This document shows positions 34,594 through 44,836 of a DNA stretch of 64,000 bases, in pieces. Source of the DNA: Pseudenterobacter timonensis (GTDB taxonomy: Bacteria > Pseudomonadota > Gammaproteobacteria > Enterobacterales > Enterobacteriaceae); NCBI RefSeq assembly GCF_900021175.1, contig NZ_FCOP01000010.1, forward strand, positions 630,940 through 694,939, given 5' to 3'. The notes beneath the pieces are model-generated. The model did no database searches. It saw nothing but the letters and a program-made list of their open reading frames with translations, and was not told where the DNA came from. Made by a program: the position numbers and the translations under genes. The number at the start of each line of letters is the position of its first letter. Positions within the stretch are counted from its first letter, which is position 1.

Positions 34594-34614
34594 AAGGTAT
34601 TATTAATGCATCTT
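34594..34614 (+). promoter_or_regulatory. NsrR-type operator upstream of ygbA
   Basis: AAGGTATT-ATT then AATGCATCTT: the right half equals the inverse of the NsrR half-site AAGATGCATT, and the left half is a weaker copy. It lies 18 bp before the ygbA start; E. coli ygbA is NsrR-repressed. Confidence 0.65.
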
Positions 34615-34632
34615 AAAAATCGGTAAAAGATC

Positions 34633-34977
34633 ATGGCAGGAAAACGCATCTCCCGGGAAAAAGAGACGATCCGCAAGATGATTGATCTCTATGAAAAACG
34701 GTGTCCGCAGGCGCTGGACGAGGAGGGTCACTACCAGAGGCTGAACGCCTATGCGGATAAACGGCTGGATAAGTGCGCGTTTGGCGAGGAGAAACCCGCC
34801 TGCAAGCGCTGTCCGATACATTGCTACCAGCCTGCGAAGCGCGAAGAGATGAAGCAGGTGATGCGCTGGGCGGGGCCGCGCATGCTGTGGCGACACCCTG
34901 TTCTGACTATCCTGCATATGATCGATGGTCGTCGTCCGGTACCGGAACTGCCGGAAAAATATCGACCGAAAAAATAG
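34633..34977 (+). CDS. ygbA: nitrosative-stress protein YgbA
   Basis: 114 aa. The cysteine-rich centre LDKCAFGEEKPACKRCPIHCYQPAKREEMKQVMRWAGPRML is the hallmark of the YgbA family (nitric-oxide-stimulated promoter family). Its molecular role is not established; in E. coli it aids recovery from nitrosative stress and is controlled by NsrR. The four clustered cysteines could hold a metal (inference). It is convergent with fhlA, separated by a terminator. Confidence 0.9.
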   Translation: MAGKRISREKETIRKMIDLYEKRCPQALDEEGHYQRLNAYADKRLDKCAFGEEKPACKRCPIHCYQPAKREEMKQVMRWAGPRMLWRHPVLTILHMIDGRRPVPELPEKYRPKK

Positions 34978-34978
34978 A

Positions 34979-35006
34979 AGCCTGCCGCAAATACACCCGG
35001 CAGGCT
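34979..35006. terminator. bidirectional hairpin between ygbA and fhlA
   Basis: Stem AGCCTGCCG / CGGCAGGCT with a 10-nt loop, between convergent stops. Confidence 0.65.
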
Positions 35007-35016
35007 CGGCCTGACG

Positions 35017-37092
<2,076 letters not shown>

Positions 37093-37148
37093 ATCGCTTC
37101 CAAAAAACTGGCAAAAAAAGATCTTAGCTGACCGATTATGATGCGGTT

Positions 37149-38159
37149 CTAGCAAATTCGGGGTAACGGCTCGGCGTGCGGTAAATCGAGCGTGCGTTTA
37201 ACGCCATATAGCCCGCTCAGGCGTACCCCTGAACGTTCAACAACTTCGCCAATAATGGCGGCATCGCGCCCCAACGGATGGGATCGTAACTGCGCCAGGG
37301 CGGCCTCGGCATCCTGGCGCGCCACCCCGATCACCAGCTTGCCCTCATTAGCGAAGTTCAGCGGGTCGAGGCCCAGCAGCTCGCAAAGGCCGCGAACCGC
37401 AGGCTTAACGGGCAGGCTGCTCTCGGTCAGTTCGATACCGCAACCGCAGGCGGCAGCAAATTCATGGGCCACCGCGTTCACGCCGCCGCGGGTCGCGTCG
37501 CGCAGGGCCTTGACGCCACGGATATTGCGCAGCGTCTGGATGAGCGGAGTAAGGATGGCGCAGTCGCTTGTCAGCTCGCCGTCCAGCCCCAGCCCTTCCC
37601 GCAGGTTAAGGATCGTGGCGCCGTGGCAGCCGATCGTCCCGCTCACCAGCAGCACATCCCCCGGCGTCAGGCTTTGCGCGCGCCAGTGGACGTCGCGGGG
37701 GATAGAGCCCATGCCGGCGGTATTGATAAATATTTTGTCTGCCGCGCCGCGCTGCACCACCTTGGTGTCGCCGGTGACGATAGCGATACCTGCCTCGCGC
37801 GCGGTCTGTGCCATGCTGTTGACGAGGGTGGTCAGCGTCTGGAGCGGCAGTCCCTCTTCCAGGATAAAGCCGCAGGAGAGATAGCGGGGCACCGCGCCGC
37901 TCACCGCCACGTCGTTTGCCGTCCCGCAGACCGCCAGCTTGCCGATATCCCCGCCCGGAAAGAAGAGCGGGTCGATGACGTAGCTGTCCGTGGAGAAGGC
38001 CAGCCGGTCGCCGCCCAGGGCGAGCGACTCAAGGCTGATACGCGCCTGATCCTCCTGCTCCGCCAGCCAGGGGTTATCAAAGGCGCTGATAAACAACCGG
38101 TTAATAAGCTGCTGCATCGCCAGCCCGCCGCTGCCGTGCGCCATTTCAACGCTGTTCAT
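37149..38159 (-). CDS. hypE: hydrogenase maturation protein HypE (thiocarboxamide dehydratase)
   Basis: Receives a carbamoyl group from HypF on its C-terminal cysteine and dehydrates it to thiocyanate, the source of the cyanide ligands of the NiFe site. It is 336 aa and ends PRIC, so the required terminal Cys336 is present. N-terminal MAHGSGGLAMQQLI and the PurM-like ATP fold (AFSTDSYVIDPLFFPGGDIGKLAVCGTANDVAVSGA) are seen. It overlaps hypD by 4 bases. Confidence 0.97.
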   Translation of the reverse strand: MNSVEMAHGSGGLAMQQLINRLFISAFDNPWLAEQEDQARISLESLALGGDRLAFSTDSYVIDPLFFPGGDIGKLAVCGTANDVAVSGAVPRYLSCGFILEEGLPLQTLTTLVNSMAQTAREAGIAIVTGDTKVVQRGAADKIFINTAGMGSIPRDVHWRAQSLTPGDVLLVSGTIGCHGATILNLREGLGLDGELTSDCAILTPLIQTLRNIRGVKALRDATRGGVNAVAHEFAAACGCGIELTESSLPVKPAVRGLCELLGLDPLNFANEGKLVIGVARQDAEAALAQLRSHPLGRDAAIIGEVVERSGVRLSGLYGVKRTLDLPHAEPLPRIC

Positions 38160-39277
38160 GCTTCTTGTTCCTGTTTACGATATTGATACCACGCGGCGCA
38201 GGCCCCCTCGGAGGAGACCATCAGCGCGCCAAAAGCGGTCTGCGGGTTACAGGTTTTGCCAAATAACGGGCAGTGATGAGGTTTGCATTTACCGGTTAAC
38301 ACCTCACCGCAGCGGGCGCGCGGATCGTCGCAGGTGCGCTGAGGCCGGGGACGGAAATGCGCTTCGGCGTCAAAGGCCGCATACGCCGGCGTCAGGTGTA
38401 CGCCAGACTCGGCGATTAGGCCCAGGCCGCGCCATTCGCTCTCGCCCTGAACGCAAAACACCTCGGCCATCGCCTCCCGGGCGAGCGGGTTGCCCGCATC
38501 CGGTACCACGCGGCGATACTGGTTCTCCACCACGCTGCGGCCCGCTATTTTCTGCTCAACCAGCATGCTTACGCCTTGCAGTAGATCAAGCGGTTCGAAT
38601 CCAGCCACCACTAATGGCCGGGAAAAGTCTTTTGCGATGAATCCGTAGGCTTCGGTGCCAATGACCATGCTGACATGCCCGGGCGCCAGAAAAGCGTCAA
38701 TGCCGTTATCCGCCTCCTCCAGCAGGCTGCGCAGGGTGGGGATCAGCGTGATGTGCTGGCAGAAAAAGAAAAAATTACGCAGGTTAAGCGCCTTCGCCTG
38801 CTTCAGCGTGATGGCGGTTGCGGGCATGGTGGTTTCAAAGCCGAGGCCAAAAAAGACCACCTCCCGGTCGGGGTTCGCCTGCGCCAGCCGAAGCGCGTCC
38901 ACCGGGGAATAGACGATGCGCACGTCCGCCCCGCGTGCGCGGGCCTGTAGCAACGAGCCATTTTTGCCCGGTACGCGCATCGCGTCGCCAAAGGTGCAGA
39001 AGATCACCCCTGGCCGGCTGGCAATCTCAATGCAGCTGTCGATGCGCCCCATCGGCAGGACGCAGACCGGGCAGCCGGGGCCGTGGATAAACTCCACGTT
39101 GGGCGGCAGCAGCTGATCGAGGCCGAACTTAAAGATGGCGTGGGTATGGCCGCCACAGACCTCCATAATGCGCAGCGGCCGGGTGGCGGTATAGCTGAGC
39201 TTCTGCGCGCGCGCCTTCAGATGGGCGATAAGCTGCATCACCTGCTCCGGCGCCCGATATTCATCCACGTAACGCAT
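38156..39277 (-). CDS. hypD: hydrogenase maturation protein HypD
   Basis: Fe-S scaffold on which, with HypC, the Fe(CN)2CO unit is built. It is 373 aa. Conserved features are IMEVCGGHTHAIFKFG, FIHGPGCPVCVLPMGRID (CxxC for iron handling), GFETTMPATA and the C-terminal cysteines that bind the [4Fe-4S] cluster (DPRARCGEVLTGKCKPHHCPLFGKTC). It abuts hypC directly. Confidence 0.97.
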   Translation of the reverse strand: MRYVDEYRAPEQVMQLIAHLKARAQKLSYTATRPLRIMEVCGGHTHAIFKFGLDQLLPPNVEFIHGPGCPVCVLPMGRIDSCIEIASRPGVIFCTFGDAMRVPGKNGSLLQARARGADVRIVYSPVDALRLAQANPDREVVFFGLGFETTMPATAITLKQAKALNLRNFFFFCQHITLIPTLRSLLEEADNGIDAFLAPGHVSMVIGTEAYGFIAKDFSRPLVVAGFEPLDLLQGVSMLVEQKIAGRSVVENQYRRVVPDAGNPLAREAMAEVFCVQGESEWRGLGLIAESGVHLTPAYAAFDAEAHFRPRPQRTCDDPRARCGEVLTGKCKPHHCPLFGKTCNPQTAFGALMVSSEGACAAWYQYRKQEQEA

Positions 39278-39538
39278 CTACCGCTCCTCGCCATAGAGCA
39301 GGGCGCCGACATCCGGCTCCACTTCAAACATATTTTGCAGCGCCTCCAGGGTGTCGCGCGCCTCCTCCTCGTTGATGATGCTCATGGCAAAACCGACGTG
39401 GACCAGCACCCACTTTCCCAGCATGGAGGCGTCGCTGCCCACTAACGTCAGATCGACATCGCGCAGGACGCCGCACACCTCGACCTTCGCCAGCGTGCCG
39501 TCAATGGCCTGGATTTGACCGGGTACGCCTATGCACAT
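39278..39538 (-). CDS. hypC: hydrogenase maturation chaperone HypC
   Basis: Carries the iron centre from HypD to the HycE precursor; Cys2 (MCIGVPGQI) is the essential residue. It is 86 aa, four shorter than E. coli HypC, the gap being in the loop [20 protein letters not shown]. It overlaps hypB by 10 bases. Confidence 0.96.
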   Translation of the reverse strand: MCIGVPGQIQAIDGTLAKVEVCGVLRDVDLTLVGSDASMLGKWVLVHVGFAMSIINEEEARDTLEALQNMFEVEPDVGALLYGEER

Positions 39539-40392
39539 CGTTCACTCTCCAGCCATGCCAGCCACTCCGCCATACCGTCGCCACGCGTGGCGGAGACCAG
39601 CATGATTTGAATCTCCGGGTTGACCTCCCGGGCGTAAGCCAGACACTTCTCCACGTCAAAATTGAGGTAGGGCAGCAGATCCACTTTATTGAGCAGCATC
39701 AGCGAGGCGGCGGCAAACATATGCGGGTATTTCAGCGGCTTGTCCTCCCCTTCGGTCACCGAGAGAACCGCCACCTTGTGACGCTCGCCCAGGTCGAAGC
39801 TGGCGGGGCAGACCAGGTTGCCGACGTTTTCAATAAAGAGAATGCCGTTATCCGCCAGCGGCAGGCGCGGCGCGGCTTCGGCAATCATCATGGCGTCCAG
39901 GTGGCATCCTTTACCGGTGTTGACCTGTATGGCGGGCGTGCCGGTTTCGCGGATGCGCGCCGCGTCGTTCACCGTCTGCTGATCCCCTTCGATCACTGCG
40001 CAGGAGACGCTACCCGCCAGCCTTTTCAGCGTTTCGGTCAACAGGGTGGTTTTGCCGGAGCCGGGGCTGGAAACCAGATTCAGCACCAGCTGCTGACGGG
40101 CGGCAAAGCGGGCGCGGTTTTGCGCGGCGAGCTGGTTGTTTTTATCCAGCACGTTAATCTCCACCTCCAGCATGGTGCGCTGGCTCATACCCGGCGCATG
40201 GGTGCCCGCCGCGCCATGGCCGTAATGCAGGTCGCCTTCTGCCGTACGCGTCGGGGAGAAGGCGAGCCCGGTTAACGCCGCCGCCTTGCGCGGGGCGGGC
40301 GCAAAGGGCGCCGAGCGAAACGCGGAATGGGGGCGGCGTTCGTCCCCTTCGATATAGAGGTTGCCTTCGGCGCAACCGCAGGTACTACACAT
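39529..40392 (-). CDS. hypB: hydrogenase nickel insertion GTPase HypB
   Basis: GTPase delivering nickel to the large subunit with HypA. It is 287 aa. The N-terminal high-affinity nickel motif MCSTCGC is intact. The P-loop is [21 protein letters not shown] carries the low-affinity metal site; NKVDLLPYL is the G4 motif. There is no long histidine-rich stretch, so nickel storage is unlikely. Confidence 0.97.
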   Translation of the reverse strand: MCSTCGCAEGNLYIEGDERRPHSAFRSAPFAPAPRKAAALTGLAFSPTRTAEGDLHYGHGAAGTHAPGMSQRTMLEVEINVLDKNNQLAAQNRARFAARQQLVLNLVSSPGSGKTTLLTETLKRLAGSVSCAVIEGDQQTVNDAARIRETGTPAIQVNTGKGCHLDAMMIAEAAPRLPLADNGILFIENVGNLVCPASFDLGERHKVAVLSVTEGEDKPLKYPHMFAAASLMLLNKVDLLPYLNFDVEKCLAYAREVNPEIQIMLVSATRGDGMAEWLAWLESERCA

Positions 40393-40744
40393 GACTCACT
40401 CCTTCCAGTTCGAGGCGCTGAATTTGTAAACCGTCGTCCGCGACGATGCGAAGGCCGGTGCTGTGGCACTGTGGACAGCTGCGCACTTTTGATGAGAGCA
40501 GCGTGACGTACTGCTGGCACGCCTCGCACCAGCACTCCGCCTGTTGTTCTTCTATATGCAGCGCGCAGCCTTCCGCCAGCGTGTCGCGACACACCAGTTC
40601 AAAACAGAAGGTCAGAGCGCTGGTTTCGACGCAGGAAAAAGCGCCGACCTTAAGCCAGACGCCGGTCACGCGCGTGGCGTTGTGCTGCCGCGCCTGCTGT
40701 TCGATAAGCTCCAGCGCGCGCTGACAGAGGGTAATTTCGTGCAT
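40385..40744 (-). CDS. hypA: hydrogenase nickel chaperone HypA
   Basis: Nickel donor with a zinc ribbon. It is 119 aa. [15 protein letters not shown] provides His2 for nickel; zinc cysteines are CWCEACQQY and VRSCPQCHS. It is first in the hypABCDE-fhlA operon behind a sigma-54 promoter and overlaps hypB by 8 bases. Confidence 0.96.
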   Translation of the reverse strand: MHEITLCQRALELIEQQARQHNATRVTGVWLKVGAFSCVETSALTFCFELVCRDTLAEGCALHIEEQQAECWCEACQQYVTLLSSKVRSCPQCHSTGLRIVADDGLQIQRLELEGVSHV

Positions 40745-40773
40745 GACGCCTCCTTAATGTTCGGCCCCCCTTA

Positions 40774-40789
40774 TGCAATAACAGTGCCA
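40774..40789 (-). promoter_or_regulatory. sigma-54 promoter of the hyp operon
   Basis: On the minus strand TGGCAC-N5-TTGCA, a perfect -24/-12 match, 30 bp before the hypA start. Confidence 0.9.
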
Positions 40790-40808
40790 TTTTCATTGAA
40801 AGCGGCGG

Positions 40809-40842
40809 GTGTCGATGACGACGCTGACGAAATGACACGTCG
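40809..40842. promoter_or_regulatory. FhlA upstream activating region shared by hyp and hyc
   Basis: Between the two divergent sigma-54 promoters, TGTCGATGACGACGC then TGACGAAATGACACGTCGA contains inverted TGTCG/TGACA-type half-sites like those bound by FhlA in E. coli. The motif is seen; binding is inferred. Confidence 0.65.
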
Positions 40843-40903
40843 AACCGTGGACATTCGGCCCTCTGTTTTTAATAAAAGCTTTTATTATCAATGAAATAAA
40901 AAC

Positions 40904-40919
40904 TGGCACGGAAACTGCT
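40904..40919 (+). promoter_or_regulatory. sigma-54 promoter of the hyc operon
   Basis: TGGCACGGAAACTGCT: GG (-24) and GC (-12) are correctly spaced, with one deviation in the -12 box. It lies 35 bp before hycA. Confidence 0.88.
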
Positions 40920-40953
40920 TAAGAGGGGCATCTTCATTAACCGGATAGTAACG

Positions 40954-41409
40954 ATGACGATTTGGGAAATTAGCGAAAAAGCTGACTATATTGCGCAGCG
41001 CCATCATCAGCTTCAGGAGCAGTGGCACCTCTATTGCAACTCGCTGGTACAAGGCATCACCCTTTCTAAGGCGCGTCTGCACCACGCCATGAGCTGCGCC
41101 GCCGAGGAAGATCTCTGCTTTGTGCTGTTTGGTCACTTCAGGATCTTTGTCACTCTGGCCGACGGCTTTAACAGCCACACCATTGAGTATTACGTCGAAA
41201 CGAAAGAGGGGGCCAGACAGCTTATCTCGCAGGCGCGTTTAATGGCTGACGGCATGATTGACGGGCATATCAGCAACCGCGATCGCCAGCAGGTGCTGGA
41301 GCACTATCTGGAAAAAATTTCGCCGGTCTATAACGGCCTCTATTCAGCGATTGCGCAGGATTTGCCGATCAATCTGAATCAACTGGTAAGCGAGCCGCGT
41401 CTCGCCTGA
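40954..41409 (+). CDS. hycA: formate hydrogenlyase regulatory protein HycA
   Basis: Antagonist of FhlA that damps expression of the formate regulon. It is 151 aa (E. coli 153), soluble, with no recognisable enzyme motif. MTIWEISEKADYIAQRHHQLQEQWHLYCNSLVQGITLSKARLHHAMSCAAEEDLCFVLF matches HycA. First gene of hycABCDEFGHI. Confidence 0.95.
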   Translation: MTIWEISEKADYIAQRHHQLQEQWHLYCNSLVQGITLSKARLHHAMSCAAEEDLCFVLFGHFRIFVTLADGFNSHTIEYYVETKEGARQLISQARLMADGMIDGHISNRDRQQVLEHYLEKISPVYNGLYSAIAQDLPINLNQLVSEPRLA

Positions 41410-41416
41410 TTTGGCG

Positions 41417-41449
41417 TGACGAAAATGTCGAAACGTCACATTTTCGTCA
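41417..41449. promoter_or_regulatory. 33-bp inverted repeat between hycA and hycB (FhlA-type site)
   Basis: Perfect 12-bp arms TGACGAAAATGT / ACATTTTCGTCA around CGAAACGTC. The centre reads TGTCGAAACGTCACA, an FhlA-like site; E. coli also has an FhlA site in this gap. In RNA it would fold into a stable hairpin. Confidence 0.7.
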
Positions 41450-41476
41450 AAAATGACTATCTACCAAGGATACCTG

Positions 41477-42085
41477 GTGAACCGTTTTGTAATTGCTGAT
41501 TCGACGGTCTGCATTGGCTGTCGCACCTGTGAGGCCGCGTGCTCGGAGACACACCGCCAGCACGGGCTACAGTCGATGCCGCGCCTGCGCGTCATGCGTA
41601 ATGAAAAAGAGTCTGCCCCGCAGCTCTGCCACCACTGTGAAGATGCGCCCTGCGCGGCGGTCTGCCCTGTCAATGCGATTACCCGCGTTGACGGCGCGGT
41701 ACAGCTCAACGAAAGCCTCTGCGTCAGCTGCAAGCTCTGCGCTATCGCCTGTCCGTTCGGCGCGATTGAATTTTCTGGCAGCCGTCCGCTGCATGTTCCG
41801 GCCAATGCCAATACGCCAAAAGCGCCACCGGCGCCGCCCGCACCGGCACGCGTCAGCTCGCTGCTGGACTGGGTGCCCGGCGTGCGCGGCGTCGCGGTGA
41901 AGTGCGATCTCTGCCACTTTGACGAACAGGGTCCCGCCTGCGTGCGCACCTGCCCGACGAAGGCGCTGATTCTGGTCGATATCCGCGATATCGCCCGCAC
42001 CAGCAGACGCAAGCGCGAGCTGACTATTAATACCGATTATGGCGATCTGACGCTGTTTCAGGCACAGCAGGAGGAGATGAAATGA
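41477..42085 (+). CDS. hycB: formate hydrogenlyase Fe-S subunit HycB
   Basis: Small electron-transfer subunit linking formate dehydrogenase H to the complex. GTG 41477 ([19 protein letters not shown], 202 aa) is chosen over an in-frame ATG at 41453 because AAGGA lies 7 nt before it and the product then matches E. coli. Four 4-cysteine motifs: [37 protein letters not shown] and CDLCHFDEQGPACVRTCP. Confidence 0.96.
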   Translation: MNRFVIADSTVCIGCRTCEAACSETHRQHGLQSMPRLRVMRNEKESAPQLCHHCEDAPCAAVCPVNAITRVDGAVQLNESLCVSCKLCAIACPFGAIEFSGSRPLHVPANANTPKAPPAPPAPARVSSLLDWVPGVRGVAVKCDLCHFDEQGPACVRTCPTKALILVDIRDIARTSRRKRELTINTDYGDLTLFQAQQEEMK

Positions 42086-43896
42086 ACGCTGTCGCTTTGA
42101 TTAACGACGCGGTGGCCTGCTTTGCCGCCACCGCCGTGCTGGCGCTGATTTTCGCCTTTCAGAAAACGCTCAGCGGCTGGATCGCCGGCCTTGGCGGGGC
42201 GGCGGCCAGCGTGCTGACGCTGCTGGCGGGCGCAACGGTGCTGCTCAGCGGCCAGGGGCAGGAGGCGGTGATGCCGTGGATTGGTCATCACCTCTTCCTG
42301 ACGCCGTTTAACGCCATCTGGCTTATTACCTTCGGCCTCTGCGGGCTGTTTATTAGCCTCTTCAATATCGACTGGCATCGCCATGCCCGGACAAAGCCCA
42401 ACGGCCTGCTGGTTAATCTCCTGCTCGCCGCCGCTGTCTGCGCGGTGACCGCCAGCAACATGGGCACGCTGGTGGTGATGGCGGAGATCATGGCGCTCAG
42501 CGGCGTCTTTCTCACCGGCTGCAGCCAGTCCGGCAAGCTCTGGTTTGCGCTGGGACGTCTTGGCACGCTGCTGCTGGCGCTCGCCTGCTGGCTGACGTGG
42601 CAGCGCTTCGGCACGCTGGATCTCTATCGCCTCGGCGGGCAGCCGCTGGGTAGTGATATCTGGCTGCTGGGCGTGGTGGGCTTTGGCCTGCTGGCGGGGA
42701 TCATCCCGCTGCACGGCTGGGTGCCGCAGGCGCATGCCAGCGCCTCTGCGCCCGCCGCGGCGCTCTTCTCCACCGTGGTGATGAAGGTCGGGCTGTTCGG
42801 CATCATGATCCTGACCCTTGCCACCGGCGAGCCGCCGCTCTGGTGGGGCGTGATCCTGCTGCTGGCCGGGATGGTCACCGCCTTTGTCGGGGGGCTCTAT
42901 GCGCTGATGGAGCATAACATTCAGCGCCTGCTGGCTTACCACACGCTGGAGAACATCGGCATTATCCTGCTGGGGCTGGGGGCCGGGGTTTGCGGCCTGG
43001 CGCTGCATAATTCGGCGCTGATTGCCGCCGGGTTTATCGGCGGGCTCTATCATCTGCTGAACCACAGCCTCTTCAAAAGCACCCTCTTTCTCGGCGCGGG
43101 CAGCGTCTGGTTCCGTACCGGCCACCGCGATATCGAAAAACTGGGCGGTATCGGCAAAAAGATGCCGCTTATCTCCCTTGCCATGCTGGTGGGGCTGATG
43201 GCGATGGCGGCCCTGCCGCCGCTGAACGGCTTTGCCGGCGAGTGGGTCATCTATCAGTCCTTCTTCGCCTTTGGGCAGAGCGGCGCCTTCGTCGGGCGTC
43301 TGCTGGGGCCGCTGCTGGCGGTCGGGCTGGCGGTAACCGGCGCGCTGGCGGTGATGTGTATGGCGAAAGTCTACGGCGTTACCTTCCTGGGCGCGCCGCG
43401 TACCCGGGAGGCGGAGCAGGCCAGCCCTGCGCCTGTGCTGATGACCGCGAGCGTCGTGCTGCTGGCGCTCTGCTGCATCGCGGGCGGGGTGGCTGCCCCC
43501 TGGCTGCTGCCGCTGCTGGCGCGGGTCGTTCCGCTGCCGCTGGTGACGGCGCACACCACCGTCTCTCAGCCGACAATCGCCATTCTGCTGATTGCCGCGC
43601 TGCTGCTGCCGTTCCTGCTGACCATCTTCTTCAAAGGCGATCGCCTGATGTCGCGTTCGCGCGGCGCGGCGTGGGCCTGCGGGTATGAACATGAGCAGTC
43701 GATGGTGGTCACCGCCCACGGCTTTGCCATGCCGGTAAAAGAGAACTTCGCCTTTGTGCTCCGGCTGCGCCAGTGGCTCAACCCGGTGGGCCGGGTGCCC
43801 GGCTGGCAGAACGTCGCCGCCCCGGTGCTGTTCCGTCGTCTGGCGCTGATCGAGCTGGCGGTGCTGGTGGTCATTGTGATTTCACGAGGAGCCTGA
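42082..43896 (+). CDS. hycC: formate hydrogenlyase membrane subunit HycC
   Basis: Large membrane subunit related to the antiporter-like NuoL/M/N proteins of complex I. It is 604 aa with about 14-16 hydrophobic helices. The conserved lysine/histidine helix FGLLAGIIPLHGWVPQAHASASAPAAALFSTVVMKVGLFG and LLAYHTLENIGIILLGLGAG, HLLNHSLFKSTLFLGAG are seen. It overlaps hycB by 4 bases (ATGA). Confidence 0.97.
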   Translation: MNAVALINDAVACFAATAVLALIFAFQKTLSGWIAGLGGAAASVLTLLAGATVLLSGQGQEAVMPWIGHHLFLTPFNAIWLITFGLCGLFISLFNIDWHRHARTKPNGLLVNLLLAAAVCAVTASNMGTLVVMAEIMALSGVFLTGCSQSGKLWFALGRLGTLLLALACWLTWQRFGTLDLYRLGGQPLGSDIWLLGVVGFGLLAGIIPLHGWVPQAHASASAPAAALFSTVVMKVGLFGIMILTLATGEPPLWWGVILLLAGMVTAFVGGLYALMEHNIQRLLAYHTLENIGIILLGLGAGVCGLALHNSALIAAGFIGGLYHLLNHSLFKSTLFLGAGSVWFRTGHRDIEKLGGIGKKMPLISLAMLVGLMAMAALPPLNGFAGEWVIYQSFFAFGQSGAFVGRLLGPLLAVGLAVTGALAVMCMAKVYGVTFLGAPRTREAEQASPAPVLMTASVVLLALCCIAGGVAAPWLLPLLARVVPLPLVTAHTTVSQPTIAILLIAALLLPFLLTIFFKGDRLMSRSRGAAWACGYEHEQSMVVTAHGFAMPVKENFAFVLRLRQWLNPVGRVPGWQNVAAPVLFRRLALIELAVLVVIVISRGA

Positions 43897-43897
43897 G

Positions 43898-44821
43898 ATG
43901 AATCTGTTACTGGCTATTGTTCAGGCGCTGGTGCTGTTTGCCGTTGCGCCGCTGCTGTCGGGCATCACGCGCGTGGCGCGCGCCCGCATGCATAACCGTC
44001 GCGGGCCTGGCGTACTGCAGGAGTACCGCGATCTGATAAAGCTGCTGGGCCGTCAGAGCGTGGCGCCGGACGCCGCAGGCTGGGTCTTTCGCCTGACGCC
44101 GTTTGTGATGGTGAGCGTCATGCTGACCATCGCCACCGCGCTGCCGGTGGTGACGGTGGCCTCGCCGCTGCCGGCGCTCGGCGATCTCATCACCCTTATC
44201 TACCTCTTCGCCGTCGCACGCTTTTTCTTTGCGATTGCCGGGCTGGATACCGGGAGTCCCTTTACCGGTATCGGCGCCAGCCGCGAGGCGATGCTGGGCG
44301 TACTGGTCGAGCCGATTCTGCTGCTGGGACTGTGGGTCGCGGCGCAGGTGGCCGGTTCGACCCATATCAGTTTTATCACCGACACCGTTTATCACTGGCC
44401 GGTTGCCCGCTCCATTCCGCTGCTGCTGGCGCTCTGCGCCTGCGCGTTCGCCACCTTTATCGAGATGGGCAAGCTGCCCTTCGATCTGGCGGAAGCTGAG
44501 CAGGAATTACAGGAGGGGCCGCTCACCGAGTACAGCGGCTGCGGTTTTGCGGTGCTGAAGTGGGGTATCAGCCTTAAACAACTGGTGGTGCTGCAGATGT
44601 TTGTCGGCGTTTTCTTCCCCTGGGGGCAGATGACCCACTTCTCCGTCGGCGGGCTGCTGCTGGCCGTGGTCGTGGCTATCGTCAAGCTGGTGGCGGGCGT
44701 GCTGATAATCGCCCTGTTTGAAAACAGCATGGCGCGTCTGCGTTTCGCCGCCACTTCGCGTATTACCTGGGCCGGTTTTGGCTTTGCATTTTTAGCGTTC
44801 GTCTCCTTGCTGGTGGCGTGA
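43898..44821 (+). CDS. hycD: formate hydrogenlyase membrane subunit HycD
   Basis: NuoH-like membrane subunit that anchors the soluble arm. It is 307 aa with about 8 helices. Family motifs are RMHNRRGPGVLQEYRDLIKLLGRQ and EMGKLPFDLAEAEQELQEGPLTEYSG (NuoH-type loop). It begins 1 bp after the hycC stop. Confidence 0.97.
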   Translation: MNLLLAIVQALVLFAVAPLLSGITRVARARMHNRRGPGVLQEYRDLIKLLGRQSVAPDAAGWVFRLTPFVMVSVMLTIATALPVVTVASPLPALGDLITLIYLFAVARFFFAIAGLDTGSPFTGIGASREAMLGVLVEPILLLGLWVAAQVAGSTHISFITDTVYHWPVARSIPLLLALCACAFATFIEMGKLPFDLAEAEQELQEGPLTEYSGCGFAVLKWGISLKQLVVLQMFVGVFFPWGQMTHFSVGGLLLAVVVAIVKLVAGVLIIALFENSMARLRFAATSRITWAGFGFAFLAFVSLLVA

Positions 44822-44836
44822 TTTAAGAGAGTTTTT

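Noticed and set aside
37093-37155. N-terminal extension of FhlA by 21 residues
   Set aside because: It would start inside hypE; MSYTPMSDLGQQG is the conserved start.
41453-41476. ATG 41453 as the HycB start
   Set aside because: It would add eight residues not found in the family; GTG 41477 has the better Shine-Dalgarno and the conserved MNRFVIADS start.
42058-43719. A 553-codon minus-strand frame opposite hycC
   Set aside because: Its Gln/Arg/His-rich composition mirrors membrane-protein codons read backwards; no homology signal.
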